From NCBI GenBank assembly GCA_015661465.1, contig DQVZ01000185.1:1-13794 (forward strand): a stretch of DNA of 13,794 nucleotides, read 5' to 3'. The translations under genes were made by a program, and so were the position numbers. Shown here one piece after another: positions 13,592 to 13,794 of the stretch. Within the stretch, counting starts at the first letter, position 1, and every line of letters begins with the position of its first letter. This DNA is from Aquifex aeolicus. GTDB lineage: Bacteria > Aquificota > Aquificia > Aquificales > Aquificaceae. The notes below the pieces were generated by a model, which saw nothing but the letters and a program-made list of their open reading frames with translations, did no database searches and was not told the DNA's origin.

Positions 13592-13794
13592 GTGGAACTC
13601 AGAAGAATAGAAGGTATCCTTTTAGAACAGGCTATTCTGTCAAAGCAAGTTGAAGAAGCGTACAAAACCGCAAAATCTTTGGAAATAAAAATAACTTCAC
13701 GGGTTCCAGAAGTAATACAAAACCTTCTAAATTTACCTAGAATAAAAGCTCAAGTAATTGAAAACAAAGGGAATAGGCTTTTACTCCTTATGGA
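13592..13794 (+). CDS. N-terminal part of an unrecognised protein (runs off window)
   Basis: An open frame starts at GTG 13592 after an in-frame TAA at 13577-13579 and remains open to the end (67 complete codons). The product begins VELRRIEGILLEQAI, with a helical section to about residue 50 (VPEVIQNLLNL) and then a beta-like stretch KAQVIENKGNRLLLLM. The composition matches the surrounding genes. The last pattern (V-alternation, GN, then LLLL) resembles strands in proteins such as flagellar hook-length control FliK, but that is only a shape resemblance. The gene continues past the window, so family assignment is not possible here. No clear Shine-Dalgarno sequence is seen. Confidence 0.6.
   Translation, partial: MELRRIEGILLEQAILSKQVEEAYKTAKSLEIKITSRVPEVIQNLLNLPRIKAQVIENKGNRLLLLM

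Noticed and set aside
1..13794. CRISPR array or intact insertion sequence
   Set aside because: No regularly spaced direct repeats and no transposase frame were seen on either strand.

Overview
The window reads as chromosomal DNA of a hyperthermophilic member of the Aquificales, most likely Aquifex or a close relative. This rests on lysine/glutamate-rich, isoleucine-rich proteins, near-gapless gene packing, and gene families I recognise from Aquifex: an SmpB closely resembling the Aquifex protein as I remember it, an archaeal-type phosphoglycerate mutase, FAD-dependent thymidylate synthase, HemY-type protoporphyrinogen oxidase and a stand-alone flhB. The species assignment is inference, since no database search was possible.

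Layout. Positions 1-645 hold the 3' part of tyrS. Positions 646-1701 form the only loosely coded stretch. It contains a hairpin-rich segment with a possible 75-codon reading frame, a 51-residue membrane protein with a strong Shine-Dalgarno sequence, and a broken gene whose reading frames can be rejoined by adding one base in each of four short A or T runs. From 1717 to 7053 six plus-strand genes lie in an apparent operon with gaps of 21 bases or less, or small overlaps: smpB, a YqhA-like membrane protein, a tandem universal stress protein, a large TPR protein, a YaaA-like protein and rtcA.

The remainder alternates strands: thyX (minus) converges on rtcA; hemY (plus) diverges from thyX across 25 bases; flhB and an internally deleted yjbQ (minus) converge on hemY; a CDF metal exporter (plus) diverges from yjbQ; hpt, apgM and a small unknown gene (minus) follow. 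A partial plus-strand gene begins at 13592 and runs off the end.

Functionally the smpB-rtcA operon groups ribosome rescue, RNA 3'-end modification and two stress-protein families, suggesting a damage or stress unit. The other genes are housekeeping: dTMP, heme, purine salvage, glycolysis, metal export and flagellar export. No CRISPR array, tRNA, rRNA or intact mobile element was seen. The stretches most worth a second look are 625-1615 and the shortened yjbQ.
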